DNA of 64,000 nucleotides from Tsukamurella spumae (GTDB taxonomy: Bacteria; Actinomycetota; Actinomycetes; Mycobacteriales; Mycobacteriaceae), in contig NZ_JAAXOQ010000002.1 in NCBI RefSeq assembly GCF_012396015.1, forward strand, positions 62,001 through 126,000, written 5' to 3'. Made by a program: the position numbers and the translations under genes. Below are positions 6,048-14,123 of this stretch, piece by piece (positions within the stretch are counted from its first letter, which is position 1; every line of letters begins with the position of its first letter). The notes beneath the pieces were generated by a model. The model saw nothing but the letters and a program-made list of their open reading frames with translations. It made no database searches and was not told the origin of the DNA.

Positions 6048-7214
6048 ATGGAGAAGATCAGCAAGTCCTTGGTCTCGTGGGCGTCCATCCTGGACGACAA
6101 GACCCGCGAGCAGGCGATCACCACGGCGAAGCTGCCGTTCATCTACCCGCACATCGCGCTGATGCCCGATGCCCACCTCGGGAAGGGCGCCACCGTCGGT
6201 TCGGTCATCCCGAGCCTCGGCGCCGTGATCCCCGCGGCGGTCGGCGTCGACATCGGCTGCGGCATGATCGCGGTCCGCACCCAGTTCACGAAGTCCGACC
6301 TTCCCGACGACCCCGCGACGGTGCGTGAGGCGATCGAGCGCGCGATCCCGTTGTCGGCCGGCCGCTACAACAAGAAGGTCGTGGCCACGGCGGAGCCCCG
6401 CATCGCCGAGCTCGAGTCGCTCGCCGAGCGTGCGGGGTTCGACCCCGGGCAGTACGCGGGGAACTGGCGGCTGCAGCTCGGAACGCTCGGATCCGGCAAC
6501 CACTTCATCGAAGTTAGCCTAGATAATGATGACGTGGTGTGGGCTTTCCTGCACTCCGGCTCCCGCGGCGTGGGCAACAAGATCGCCCAGCACCACATCG
6601 CCGTGGCCACCCGCCTGTGCAAGCAGTGGTGGATCGAGCTGCCGGATCCGGATCTGGCCTACCTGGTGGAGGGCACGCCCGAGTTCCGCAGGTACATCGC
6701 CGAGCTGAAGTGGGCTCAGCACTTCGCGCTGCTCAACCGTGAGGAGATGATGGACCGGGTGATCCGCCAGCTCGGCGAGTGGGTGGGCACGCCCGTGGTC
6801 GAGGCCGAGCGGATCAACTGCCACCACAACTTCACCAAGCGTGAGGAGCACTTCGGCAAGGAGGTGTGGGTATCGAGGAAGGGCGCGATCGAGGCCACCG
6901 AGGGCAAGCTCGGCCTCATCCCTGGCTCGATGGGGACGGCCTCGTACATCGTCGAGGGCAAGGGCTACGCCCCGTCGCTGAACAGCTCGCCGCACGGCGC
7001 GGGCAGGGAGTACTCCCGGTCCGCGGCACGCAAGACCTTCACGCATGAGCAGTTGCGGGAGGCCATGACGGGCATCGAGTTCCGCGACAGCCCCGACTTC
7101 ATCGACGAGATCCCGCAGGCCTACAAGCCGATCGACCGGGTGATGGCCGACGCGGAGCAGCTGGTCACGGTCCGCGCCGTCCTGCGCCAGATCGTCAACG
7201 TGAAGGGCCAGTGA
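6048..7214 (+). CDS. rtcB: RNA-splicing ligase RtcB
   Basis: A 388-residue GTP- and Mn2+-dependent ligase that joins RNA 2',3'-cyclic phosphate or 3'-phosphate ends to 5'-OH ends, acting in RNA repair. The metal and catalytic motifs are visible: MPDAHLGKG, GVDIGCGM (metal Cys), GSGNHFIEV, LHSGSRG, CHHNF, and HGAGR, whose His316 should be the guanylylated residue. Length is that of the short bacterial form. No archease gene is near. Codons at 6513-6534 are unusually AT-rich for this genome (GTT AGC CTA GAT AAT GAT). Upstream lie the leader ORF and hairpin, so expression may be attenuated. It is separate from the SAM-IV-controlled gene downstream. Confidence 0.93.
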   Translation: MEKISKSLVSWASILDDKTREQAITTAKLPFIYPHIALMPDAHLGKGATVGSVIPSLGAVIPAAVGVDIGCGMIAVRTQFTKSDLPDDPATVREAIERAIPLSAGRYNKKVVATAEPRIAELESLAERAGFDPGQYAGNWRLQLGTLGSGNHFIEVSLDNDDVVWAFLHSGSRGVGNKIAQHHIAVATRLCKQWWIELPDPDLAYLVEGTPEFRRYIAELKWAQHFALLNREEMMDRVIRQLGEWVGTPVVEAERINCHHNFTKREEHFGKEVWVSRKGAIEATEGKLGLIPGSMGTASYIVEGKGYAPSLNSSPHGAGREYSRSAARKTFTHEQLREAMTGIEFRDSPDFIDEIPQAYKPIDRVMADAEQLVTVRAVLRQIVNVKGQ

Positions 7215-7280
7215 TGGCGGGTTTCGCATCGCCGTGATTCCAACCTTGACGCCGGGGCTTGTCCCGGGGCATTCTCGACG

Positions 7281-7392
7281 CAGGTCATGAGTGCCAGTGA
7301 CAAGCCCCGGCTCGCTGGTCGGCAACCCTCCTCCGCGGTGGGGTGCTCCGGGTGACGACCTGGCCGCACCGAACGAGTGCGGCAAGCGCGGA
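7281..7392 (+). promoter_or_regulatory. SAM-IV riboswitch
   Basis: The core GGTCATGAGTGCCAG, CAAGCCCCGGCT, GGCAACCCTCC, GCGGTGGGGTGC, CCGGGTGA reads almost letter for letter as the actinobacterial SAM-IV aptamer. P1 pairs 7281-7286 (CAGGTC) with 7357-7362 (GACCTG). A 3' hairpin pairs CCGCAC (7364-7369) with GTGCGG (7377-7382). The following CAAGCGCGG provides the pseudoknot strand to CCGCG near 7333. High S-adenosylmethionine should shut off the two downstream genes. Recognition is from memory of the family's sequence. Confidence 0.92.
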
Positions 7393-7396
7393 TTCG

Positions 7397-7419
7397 CGGC
7401 ACGTCGGAAACGGGTGCCG
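7397..7419 (+). promoter_or_regulatory. Expression-platform hairpin of the SAM-IV riboswitch
   Basis: CGGCAC (7397-7402) pairs with GTGCCG (7414-7419) directly after the aptamer. The Shine-Dalgarno GAAGGAC follows at 7434-7440, ahead of the ATG at 7448. With no T-run, control is more likely at translation or by Rho-dependent termination than by an intrinsic terminator. Confidence 0.45.
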
Positions 7420-7447
7420 TGCGTCCTCATACCGAAGGACATCTCTC

Positions 7448-8731
7448 ATGAGCATCGCCACCACCGAGCGCACCGCCGTCTGCCTCACCCCGACCGTCCG
7501 CAGCACGCCGCTGCCGCTGGGCCCGCTGGCGCGGGTGACCGGCGCGGACGAGTACGTCCCGGTCAGCGACGGTGCGACCGTCCGCTACGCCAACCTCGAC
7601 TACGCCGCCAGCGCTCCCGCCCTGGTCGAGGTGCAGGCCGCGGTCCAGGAAGCCCTGGGGGAGTACGCGAGCGTGCACCGCGGCGCCGGCTACCTGTCGC
7701 AGCGTTCGACCTCCCGGTACGAGCGGGCCCGGGAGATCGTCGCCGAGTTCGTCGGGGCGCGCGCCGACGACCACGTGATCTTCACCGGCAACACCACCGA
7801 TTCGATCAACCTGCTGGCGAGCTGCGTGCCCGGCGAGGTCGTGGTCCTCGATTGCGAGCACCACGCGAACCTGCTGCCCTGGAAGCGGATCGGAGCCCGT
7901 GTCGTCTCGGCGCCGCTGTCCGTGGAGGGCACGCTGGAGGCGCTCGAGAAGGAGCTGAGCCGACGCCCGGCGGCACTGGTCAGCGTGACCGGGGCGTCCA
8001 ATGTCACCGGCGAGGTGCTGCCCATCCGCCGGCTCGCTGCGCTCGCACACCGGCACGGCGCGCGGATCGCCGTCGACGGTGCCCAACTGGTCCCGCACCG
8101 TCGGATCTCCCTGCGCGAGAGCGGCGTCGACTACCTCGCCTTCTCGGGCCACAAGCTCTACGCGCCCTTCGGGTTGGGTGTGCTCGTCGGTCGCGCCGAC
8201 TGGTTCGACGAGGCCGAGCCCTTCCGCTGCGGCGGCGGCGCCAGCTACCAGGTGATCGGAACGCCCGTCTCGAAGTCGGTCGAGGTGGCCTGGCACACCG
8301 GCCCCGCGCGGCACGAGGCCGGATCGCCGAATGTGTTGGGCGCGGTCGCCATCGGCGCCGCGTGCGAGGCGATCGCGGGCCTCGGTGAGGACGCCGTCTC
8401 CCGGCACGAGCGCTTCCTCACCGATCTCCTGCTCACCTCGCTCGAGGGCATCGACGGGGTCCGCACGCTGAAGATCTGGGCCGACTCCACCGAGCGGGTG
8501 GGCATCGTCGCGTTCACCGTGGCCGGCCGCACCCCCCGCGAGGTCGCGGAGTTCCTGTCCGACGAGTACGGGATCGGCGTGCGGGACGGGAAGTTCTGCG
8601 CCCACCCCGTCGTTGACCGGTTGGGGTGCCCGGAGGGTGCGGTGCGCGCGAGCATCGGCCTCGGTACCGGTGAGAACGACGTGCGCCGCCTGGTGCGCGC
8701 CCTGGAAGACCTGTCCGCACGGACGAAGTGA
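7448..8731 (+). CDS. Class V aminotransferase, cysteine-desulfurase-like
   Basis: A 427-residue PLP enzyme of the SufS/CsdA-like group. The PLP lysine is Lys236 in FSGHKLYAPFG. Other family marks are NLDYAASAP, HRGAGYLSQRST, TGNTTDSINLL, SVTGASNVTGEVLP and AVDGAQLVPHR. Cys384 in GKFCAHP aligns with the SufS loop cysteine. The usual N-terminal start is preceded by about 40 extra residues. The SAM-IV riboswitch upstream shows the gene serves sulfur amino-acid metabolism and is off when S-adenosylmethionine is plentiful. No suf or isc genes are near, so a sulfur-scavenging or thiol-cleaving role is more likely than general Fe-S assembly; that is inference. GAAGGA provides the ribosome binding site for this ATG. 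Confidence 0.85.
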   Translation: MSIATTERTAVCLTPTVRSTPLPLGPLARVTGADEYVPVSDGATVRYANLDYAASAPALVEVQAAVQEALGEYASVHRGAGYLSQRSTSRYERAREIVAEFVGARADDHVIFTGNTTDSINLLASCVPGEVVVLDCEHHANLLPWKRIGARVVSAPLSVEGTLEALEKELSRRPAALVSVTGASNVTGEVLPIRRLAALAHRHGARIAVDGAQLVPHRRISLRESGVDYLAFSGHKLYAPFGLGVLVGRADWFDEAEPFRCGGGASYQVIGTPVSKSVEVAWHTGPARHEAGSPNVLGAVAIGAACEAIAGLGEDAVSRHERFLTDLLLTSLEGIDGVRTLKIWADSTERVGIVAFTVAGRTPREVAEFLSDEYGIGVRDGKFCAHPVVDRLGCPEGAVRASIGLGTGENDVRRLVRALEDLSARTK

Positions 8732-8743
8732 ACTGGAGGAACC

Positions 8744-9130
8744 ATGACCGTCTCCCGTCCCGCACTACTGGTCACCGTCGACGGTGAGCCCGGCGCCGCG
8801 GCACTGACCCGGGTCCGCGCCGCGGACCTGCGTCTCGCCCAGCGTCAGCGCGGCTACCTGCGCGCCGAGGACGAGCGCGCGGGGCGGAAGCCCGCCGCGG
8901 TCGCGCTCGAGGTCGACGTCGTCATCGACGAGCGCGCCGCGGACGCCCGGGCCAGCTACGCCCCCGACAACACGGCCGCCGAGCAGGGCATCACGTACGT
9001 GGGGACCCCGTCGGGCCTGCGATCGCTCCTCGAGGACGTGTACGCCGCCGAGGTGGCGGACGCCGTGGTCCTGCGCCCCGTGGGCGGCGCCCGGACCAAG
9101 GACCTCATCGCCACTCTGGTCGCCGCGTAG
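8744..9130 (+). CDS. Small protein resembling the C-terminal part of luciferase-like monooxygenases
   Basis: 128 residues, 12 bases after the desulfurase-like gene with its own AGGAGG-like site (GGAGGAACC), hence in the SAM-IV operon. The stretches RAADLRLAQRQRGYLRAED, DERAADARASYA and TYVGTPSGLRSLLEDV, ending with ADAVVLRPVGG, resemble the last third of FMN-dependent luciferase-like monooxygenases, where GTP followed by a hydrophobic helix and a phosphate-binding end is usual. The flavin-binding N-terminal part is missing. It may be a stand-alone remnant or partner subunit. I am not sure of the family; the operon link to sulfur metabolism is firmer. Confidence 0.6.
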   Translation: MTVSRPALLVTVDGEPGAAALTRVRAADLRLAQRQRGYLRAEDERAGRKPAAVALEVDVVIDERAADARASYAPDNTAAEQGITYVGTPSGLRSLLEDVYAAEVADAVVLRPVGGARTKDLIATLVAA

Positions 9131-9163
9131 GCGCCTCCCGGCCGACGCGGCATACTGATCGGC

Positions 9164-9646
9164 GTGACCGAGCAGTACTCCGCCCGTACCGAGACCGTCC
9201 GCGCGGCCCTGGCCGCGGCGGGGCATCCGGACACCGTCCGCCTCGTGCCCGACGGTGCCAAGACCGCCGCGGAGGCCGCGGCCGCGCTGGGGTGCGAGGT
9301 GGGTGCGATCGCGAACAGTCTGATCTTCCTCGCCGACGGTGCGCCGCTGCTGGTGCTGTCGAGCGGGCGGCACCGCGTGGACACCGCGGGGCTCGCGCAG
9401 CGGCTCGGCGTGGGCCGTATCTCCCGCGCGAAGCCGGACGATGTGGTCGCCGCGACCGGCCAGGTGATCGGCGGTGTCTCGCCCGTCGGACACCCGGCGC
9501 GGTTGGACACCGTCATCGACGAGTCGTTGCGCGACTACCCCGACCTGTACGCCGCCGCGGGGACGCACGACACGATCTTCCGCACCGACTTCGCGGCGCT
9601 GGTGGCCCTCACAGGTGCCAGGATCGTCACGACATCGGGTGGTTAG
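9164..9646 (+). CDS. YbaK/ProX-family aminoacyl-tRNA deacylase
   Basis: A 160-residue single-domain member of the YbaK/EbsC family, which hydrolyses mischarged tRNAs such as Cys-tRNAPro or Ala-tRNAPro in trans. Conserved features are the catalytic-site lysine region GCEVGAIANSLIF, the GxxRVD loop SSGRHRVDT, and the GGVSPVGHP motif. The exact tRNA substrate is not predictable. The GTG start follows a CATACTGAT stretch, so the transcript may be short-leadered or leaderless. No operon partner is evident; the MarR gene downstream has its own promoter. Confidence 0.88.
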   Translation: MTEQYSARTETVRAALAAAGHPDTVRLVPDGAKTAAEAAAALGCEVGAIANSLIFLADGAPLLVLSSGRHRVDTAGLAQRLGVGRISRAKPDDVVAATGQVIGGVSPVGHPARLDTVIDESLRDYPDLYAAAGTHDTIFRTDFAALVALTGARIVTTSGG

Positions 9647-9690
9647 GCCGCTTCGTCCGAGTCGACTCGCACACCCGAATGATTGTAGGC

Positions 9691-9706
9691 TGCAAGTAGT
9701 TTTGCA
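9691..9706. promoter_or_regulatory. Candidate MarR operator
   Basis: An inverted repeat TGCAA...TTGCA with a 6-bp spacer, in an AT-rich patch 46 bp before the MarR start. It is the best dyad in the only non-coding space before the MarR-exporter operon, so autoregulation is likely. Confidence 0.45.
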
Positions 9707-9751
9707 TGCTCGAACACGGTGGCGTGATCGGATGGGACCTGCGGAGGCGCG

Positions 9752-10228
9752 ATGACGAACGAGGAACGAGCAGAGCGGATCGAGGGGATCGTCGGCGTGA
9801 TCGCCGAACTGACCCGCCTCAAGGAGCGGCACGCCGTGATGACGCGGCACGCCATCGCCTCCGACGGGGTGGAGCTGGCCGCGTACACCGCTCTGTTCGC
9901 ACTGGTGAAGGGCGGGCCGATGCGGTCGTCGGCGCTCGCCGACCAGATCCACACGGACCCGTCGACGGCCAGCCGGTACGTCACCACGCTGACCAACCTG
10001 GGCTACGCCGAGCGCACCGCCGACCCCTCGGACCGGCGGGCCGCGCTGGTGTCCGCGACGGAGGCGGGCAAGGCCAAGGTCGCGTACATCCGCGAGCAGC
10101 GCAACGAGCGGCTGCGCCCGCTCATGGAGGAATGGACCGACGAGGAGATCGACCAGTTCGTGGTCCTGGGTAACCGGGCCCTGCTGCAGTTCGAGCAGGC
10201 GCTCAAGCTGATGCGGGGTGCGGAGTGA
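9752..10228 (+). CDS. MarR-family transcriptional regulator
   Basis: A 158-residue winged-helix protein. The recognition helix lies in SSALADQIHTDPSTASRYVTTLTNLGYAER, and the wing is DPSDRRAALVSATEAG, the canonical MarR DxRxxxxxLT-type wing. Flanking helices give the dimer. The stop overlaps the GTG of the MFS-fusion gene by 4 bases, so regulator and exporter are made together, as in emrR/emrAB-type systems where the exporter substrate lifts repression. A GGAGG site precedes the ATG. The ligand is unknown. Confidence 0.9.
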   Translation: MTNEERAERIEGIVGVIAELTRLKERHAVMTRHAIASDGVELAAYTALFALVKGGPMRSSALADQIHTDPSTASRYVTTLTNLGYAERTADPSDRRAALVSATEAGKAKVAYIREQRNERLRPLMEEWTDEEIDQFVVLGNRALLQFEQALKLMRGAE

Positions 10229-13200
10229 CCGCGGTGACGGCGGACGCCGCCGAGACCCACGCGCCGTCCCTGACCCACAAGCAGATCCTCTACATCCTGT
10301 CCGGCTTGATGATCGGGATGTTCCTCGCGGCGCTCGACCAGACCATCGTGTCCACCGCGATCCGGACCATCGCCGACGACCTCAACGGTTACCAGCTCCA
10401 GGCGTGGGTCACCACGGCGTACCTCATCACCTCGACGATCGTCACGCCGCTCTACGGCAAGCTCTCGGACATCTACGGCCGCAAGCCCTTCTTCATGTTC
10501 GCCATCACGGTGTTCGTGATCGGCTCGCTGCTGTGCAGTACCGCGACCTCCATGTACGAGCTGGCGGCGTTCCGCGCCGTGCAGGGACTCGGCGCCGGCG
10601 GTCTGATGTCGCTGGCGCTCACCATCATCGGTGACATCGTGCCGCCTCGGGAGCGCGCCAAGTACCAGGGCTACTTCCTCGCGGTGTTCGGCTCGAGCTC
10701 GGTGCTCGGCCCCGTCCTCGGCGGCCTGTTCTCCGGCGCCGACCACATCCTGGGCATCTCCGGCTGGCGCTGGGTGTTCCTGGTCAACGTGCCGATCGGC
10801 TTCGTCGCCCTGGCCGTCGTGTTCCGCGTGCTGCGGCTGCCGCACACCCGGCGCACGGGCGTGCGGATCGACTGGTTCGGCGCCGCCGCCCTCGTGGTGG
10901 GCCTGGTGCCGCTGCTCATCGTCGCCGAGCAGGGCCAGAAGTGGGGCTGGGGCTCGACCAACGCCCTGATCTGTTACGGCATCGGCGCGGTCGGCATCGT
11001 GGCTTTCATCGCGATCGAGAAGGTCATGGGCGAGGACGCGATCATCCCGCTGCGCATCTTCAAGAACGTGATCTTCGCGCAGGGCATCGTCATCTCGATG
11101 GTGGTGGGTGCCGCGATGTTCGGTGGCATCTCGCTGCTGCCGCAGTACTTCCAGGTGGTCCACGGAGCCAGCCCGATGAAGGCGGGCTTCCTGATGCTGC
11201 CGATGGTCGCTGGCATGATGACGGGATCGATCCTGGCGGGCCAGATGATCTCCCGCACCGGCAAGTACCGGATCTACCCCATCATCGGCGCGACGCTGCT
11301 GACCGCGGGCATGTTCGGCATGCACTACATCACCGCCGATGTGCAGATCGGCTGGGTCATGGCCGGCGCGGCCGTGATCGGCTTCGGCCTCGGCAACCTC
11401 ATGCAGCCGCTCACGCTGGCGCTGCAGAACATCCTGCCGCCGCGCGACATGGGCGTCTCGACCGCCGCCGCCACCTTCTTCCGCCAGATCGGCGCGACGC
11501 TCGGTGTCGCGGTGTTCCTCTCGGTCCTGTTCGCACAGATGCCGCAGAAGATGAAGGGGCGTCTCGGCGATGCCGCGTCGGACCCGAACTACACCGCCGC
11601 CGTCCAGCACGCCGCCGCGGGCCACGACGGACAGCCGGCGCAGGACTTCGCGACGGGTCTGGTGCACGGCGATACCCGCGCGGTGAGCGGGGTCATGGAC
11701 GACACCTCGGTCCTGGAGAAGCTCCCCGCGACCCTGGCGCATCCGCTCAAGGCCGGATTCGCCGACTCGATGGATGTGGTCTTCCTACTCGTGGCGATCC
11801 TCGCCGCGGTCGGCCTCGTGCTGGTGCTGTTCTGGAAGTCCGTACCGCTGCGCGCAGCGCCCAAGGTCGAGCAGCGGGACGCCGAGGGCCCCGACGCCGC
11901 TCCGGTCGCGGCGACGGAAGCCGTGGAGTCCGCCGAGATCGCCGCCGCCGCCGAGTCGGTGGCCGGCGTCGCCCCCGCGGACCCGGGTGGTGGCGACGCG
12001 CCGACCGGGCCGATCCCGCTGACGACGCCGGCCGGGCCGCGGCCGGAACCTCCGACGGTGCCCGCGCCCGTCTCCGCCCCCGCCCACGCGACGGCGGCGC
12101 CCTCGCGCACCGAGATCGACGAGCTGCGGGCCCAGAACGCCTCCCTCGCAGCGGAGCTCGCGGAGCTGCGGACGGGGTACCGGGCGATCGCGGGGAGCAC
12201 GCGGTTGCGCGCCTCGGGCATCACGGACCCGGTGCGGTTCGCCGTCGAGGGCACGATGCCCGGCGGGGCGCGCGCCGGGCGGTTGGTACTGCCGCGGGGT
12301 GAGATCGCGACGCCGGCTTTCGTGCCGGTGGCGGCGCGCGGTGCGATCGCGGGGCTCACGCCGCGGGAGCTGACGGACCTGGGCGCGCAGGCGCTCACCG
12401 TCGACCTGCACGAGGTGTACCTGCAGCCCGGTCCGGACGTGATCGAGGGGATCGGCGGAATCGGTCGGGCGATGGCCTGGCAGGCGCCGATCGTCGCGGA
12501 CACGGGCGTGGCCGCGATCGCGGCGCAGCCCAAGACGCGGATCACCGACGAGGGCATCGCCTTCCGGGGCCGGCTCGACGGTTCGCCGCGCCGCTGGGAC
12601 GCCGAGGAGGCGGTGCGCCTGGCGCACCGGATGGGTGTCGACGTCACGTTCGCGCTGGCCGACCCCACGGATCCGGGCCGAACGGAGCGGTGGGCGCGGC
12701 GCGCGCTCGCCGAGCACGGTTGGCAGACCGCGGATCGGCACGACGCCGTCTCGCTGTGGGCGGTCGTGGCCGGCGGTGCGGATCCGGAGGTTCGACGGTC
12801 CGCCGCTCGCGCCGTGCGGCGCCTGGCCGACGAGGACCGTCGCGCCGGCGGCCTGGGGTTCGGTGGCTACCGGCTCGAGGGCGTGCAGAATCCGGCGGCG
12901 CTGAGGGCCGCGGTCGGTGAGTTGGAGGCGGACCGTCCGCGCTACGTGGCGGCGGTCGACGGCCCGGCCGACCTGCTGGCGGCGATCGAGGCGGGAGCCG
13001 ACCTCGTCGATGGGACCGCGCCGGCCCGAGCCGGGGCCGAGGGGCGGGTGTTCACCTCGACGGGCATTCTGAACGTCACGGATCCGTCTCTGCGAGCGGA
13101 CTTCCGGCCGCTGGACCCGGCGGGGCCGGGTGTGCTCGGCGGGAACCGGGTGGACGAGTTCACCCGGGCGTACGTGCATCACCTGTTCGCGGCGAACGAG

Positions 13201-13338
13201 GGCCTCGCGGTCACGCTGTGCACGCTGCACAACGAGCACTTCTTCGTCGGCCTGGCCGGCGCGGCGCGGCGAGCCATCCTCAATGGAGGTTATTCGGATT
13301 TCGCGATGTCGTTCCTCCGGGGGTTCGGTAAGGTCTAG
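10225..13338 (+). CDS. DHA2 MFS exporter fused to a degenerate tRNA-guanine-transglycosylase-like domain
   Basis: A single 1037-codon frame. Residues 1 to about 545 are a 14-helix drug:H+ antiporter (DHA2): ALDQTIVSTA, LYGKLSDIYGRKP, and a motif C-like GPVLGG. Residues 546-625 are an Ala/Pro-rich linker; about 627-650 (RTEIDELRAQNASLAAELAEL) look coiled-coil. Residues 670-1037 read as a full-length TGT domain: TPAFVPV, an Asp in ADTG at the D102 position, DLVDGTAPAR keeping the nucleophile Asp, YVHHLF, and LHNEHF keeping the zinc His. The three zinc cysteines are gone (GVLGGN in their place), GGFQ is GVAA, and the guanine-reading Gln is Ala in VVAGG. Queuosine transfer is therefore doubtful. 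An internal GTG at 12232 could make the TGT-like part alone. Coupled to the MarR gene by GTGA. Confidence 0.85.
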   Translation: MTAVTADAAETHAPSLTHKQILYILSGLMIGMFLAALDQTIVSTAIRTIADDLNGYQLQAWVTTAYLITSTIVTPLYGKLSDIYGRKPFFMFAITVFVIGSLLCSTATSMYELAAFRAVQGLGAGGLMSLALTIIGDIVPPRERAKYQGYFLAVFGSSSVLGPVLGGLFSGADHILGISGWRWVFLVNVPIGFVALAVVFRVLRLPHTRRTGVRIDWFGAAALVVGLVPLLIVAEQGQKWGWGSTNALICYGIGAVGIVAFIAIEKVMGEDAIIPLRIFKNVIFAQGIVISMVVGAAMFGGISLLPQYFQVVHGASPMKAGFLMLPMVAGMMTGSILAGQMISRTGKYRIYPIIGATLLTAGMFGMHYITADVQIGWVMAGAAVIGFGLGNLMQPLTLALQNILPPRDMGVSTAAATFFRQIGATLGVAVFLSVLFAQMPQKMKGRLGDAASDPNYTAAVQHAAAGHDGQPAQDFATGLVHGDTRAVSGVMDDTSVLEKLPATLAHPLKAGFADSMDVVFLLVAILAAVGLVLVLFWKSVPLRAAPKVEQRDAEGPDAAPVAATEAVESAEIAAAAESVAGVAPADPGGGDAPTGPIPLTTPAGPRPEPPTVPAPVSAPAHATAAPSRTEIDELRAQNASLAAELAELRTGYRAIAGSTRLRASGITDPVRFAVEGTMPGGARAGRLVLPRGEIATPAFVPVAARGAIAGLTPRELTDLGAQALTVDLHEVYLQPGPDVIEGIGGIGRAMAWQAPIVADTGVAAIAAQPKTRITDEGIAFRGRLDGSPRRWDAEEAVRLAHRMGVDVTFALADPTDPGRTERWARRALAEHGWQTADRHDAVSLWAVVAGGADPEVRRSAARAVRRLADEDRRAGGLGFGGYRLEGVQNPAALRAAVGELEADRPRYVAAVDGPADLLAAIEAGADLVDGTAPARAGAEGRVFTSTGILNVTDPSLRADFRPLDPAGPGVLGGNRVDEFTRAYVHHLFAANEGLAVTLCTLHNEHFFVGLAGAARRAILNGGYSDFAMSFLRGFGKV

Positions 13339-13374
13339 CCCGATCCCCGTATCCCGATCGGCAGGAGAAAGCCG

Positions 13375-14058
13375 TTGCGCCGCAATGACCTGAACCGCTC
13401 CTTGAGCATCCTCGCGGCGACCGCCGCGGTGGGCCTCGCGCTCACCGCGTGCGGTGGCGGTGGTGGCGATTCCGCCCCGTCGTCGACCGCGGCGGACGGG
13501 GCCCCCGTCGACGCGGCGAAGGCGCTCACCCAGACGGACATGCCCGCCGGGCTGACGGTGGCCACCGTGCCGAACGATGACGCCTTCCAGTCCGCGATGC
13601 AGGCCGTCGGTCAGGTGCAGGCCGCGCAGATCACCCCGGCGGCGTGCAAGGACAAGAACGTGGCCGCGCAGCAGGAACTGTTCGAGACCATCAAGTTCGG
13701 TGTCCAGCAGACACTGTCCAAGAACAACACTGTGCAGTTCGGGGTGACCCTGCTCCCGAGCTCGGCGCACCTGTCGGCGTTCGAGGCCGCGGGGACCGGT
13801 GAATGCGCCGCGATCTCGTTCGGCGACTCGCTCAAGCAGACGACGACCCGCAAGGACCTGCCCGCGGGTGTCACCGGCGCCCAGGGCTTCGTGTTCGACT
13901 TCGCCCGCAGTACGGACGGCCGGACCGCGAAATCGTCGTCCGCCTACTTCACCAAGGGCGGCGTGCTGGCGATGGTCATCGCCAACCCCGGGCCCGACGG
14001 CACCGTCGACACCGCGGCGTTCGACGATGTGGTCTCACGCGTGGCGGCCAAGCTCTAG
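13375..14058 (+). CDS. Secreted lipoprotein, mycobacterial type
   Basis: 227 residues with a lipoprotein signal peptide: Arg-rich start, hydrophobic core, lipobox LTAC with the acylated Cys26, then a Gly-rich spacer. The mature domain has two further cysteines, in PAACKDK and GECAAI, likely a disulfide, and an alternating strand-helix pattern like the LppH/PknH-sensor group, though I cannot assign the family firmly. It starts at a TTG with GCAGGAGAAA upstream; the nearby ATG at 13385 is out of frame. It lies 36 bases after the MFS-TGT gene and may be co-transcribed, ending at the strong hairpin at 14074-14113. Confidence 0.75.
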   Translation: MRRNDLNRSLSILAATAAVGLALTACGGGGGDSAPSSTAADGAPVDAAKALTQTDMPAGLTVATVPNDDAFQSAMQAVGQVQAAQITPAACKDKNVAAQQELFETIKFGVQQTLSKNNTVQFGVTLLPSSAHLSAFEAAGTGECAAISFGDSLKQTTTRKDLPAGVTGAQGFVFDFARSTDGRTAKSSSAYFTKGGVLAMVIANPGPDGTVDTAAFDDVVSRVAAKL

Positions 14059-14073
14059 GAATCACCTGGAACA

Positions 14074-14113
14074 GACGAAGCGGCGGCGAGGTGATCCTCG
14101 CCGCCGCTTCGTC
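14074..14113. terminator. Bidirectional terminator between lipoprotein gene and ppa
   Basis: A perfect 18-bp stem (GACGAAGCGGCGGCGAGG and its complement) with a TGAT loop sits between two convergent genes, 15 bases after one stop and 10 bases after the other. It is the strongest hairpin in the window. Confidence 0.85.
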
Positions 14114-14123
14114 GGTTCATCGG

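Noticed and set aside
12232-13338. Annotating the TGT-like domain as a separate gene from the internal GTG.
   Set aside because: No stop separates it from the exporter and there is no ribosome binding site before the GTG; kept as one fusion with the alternative noted.
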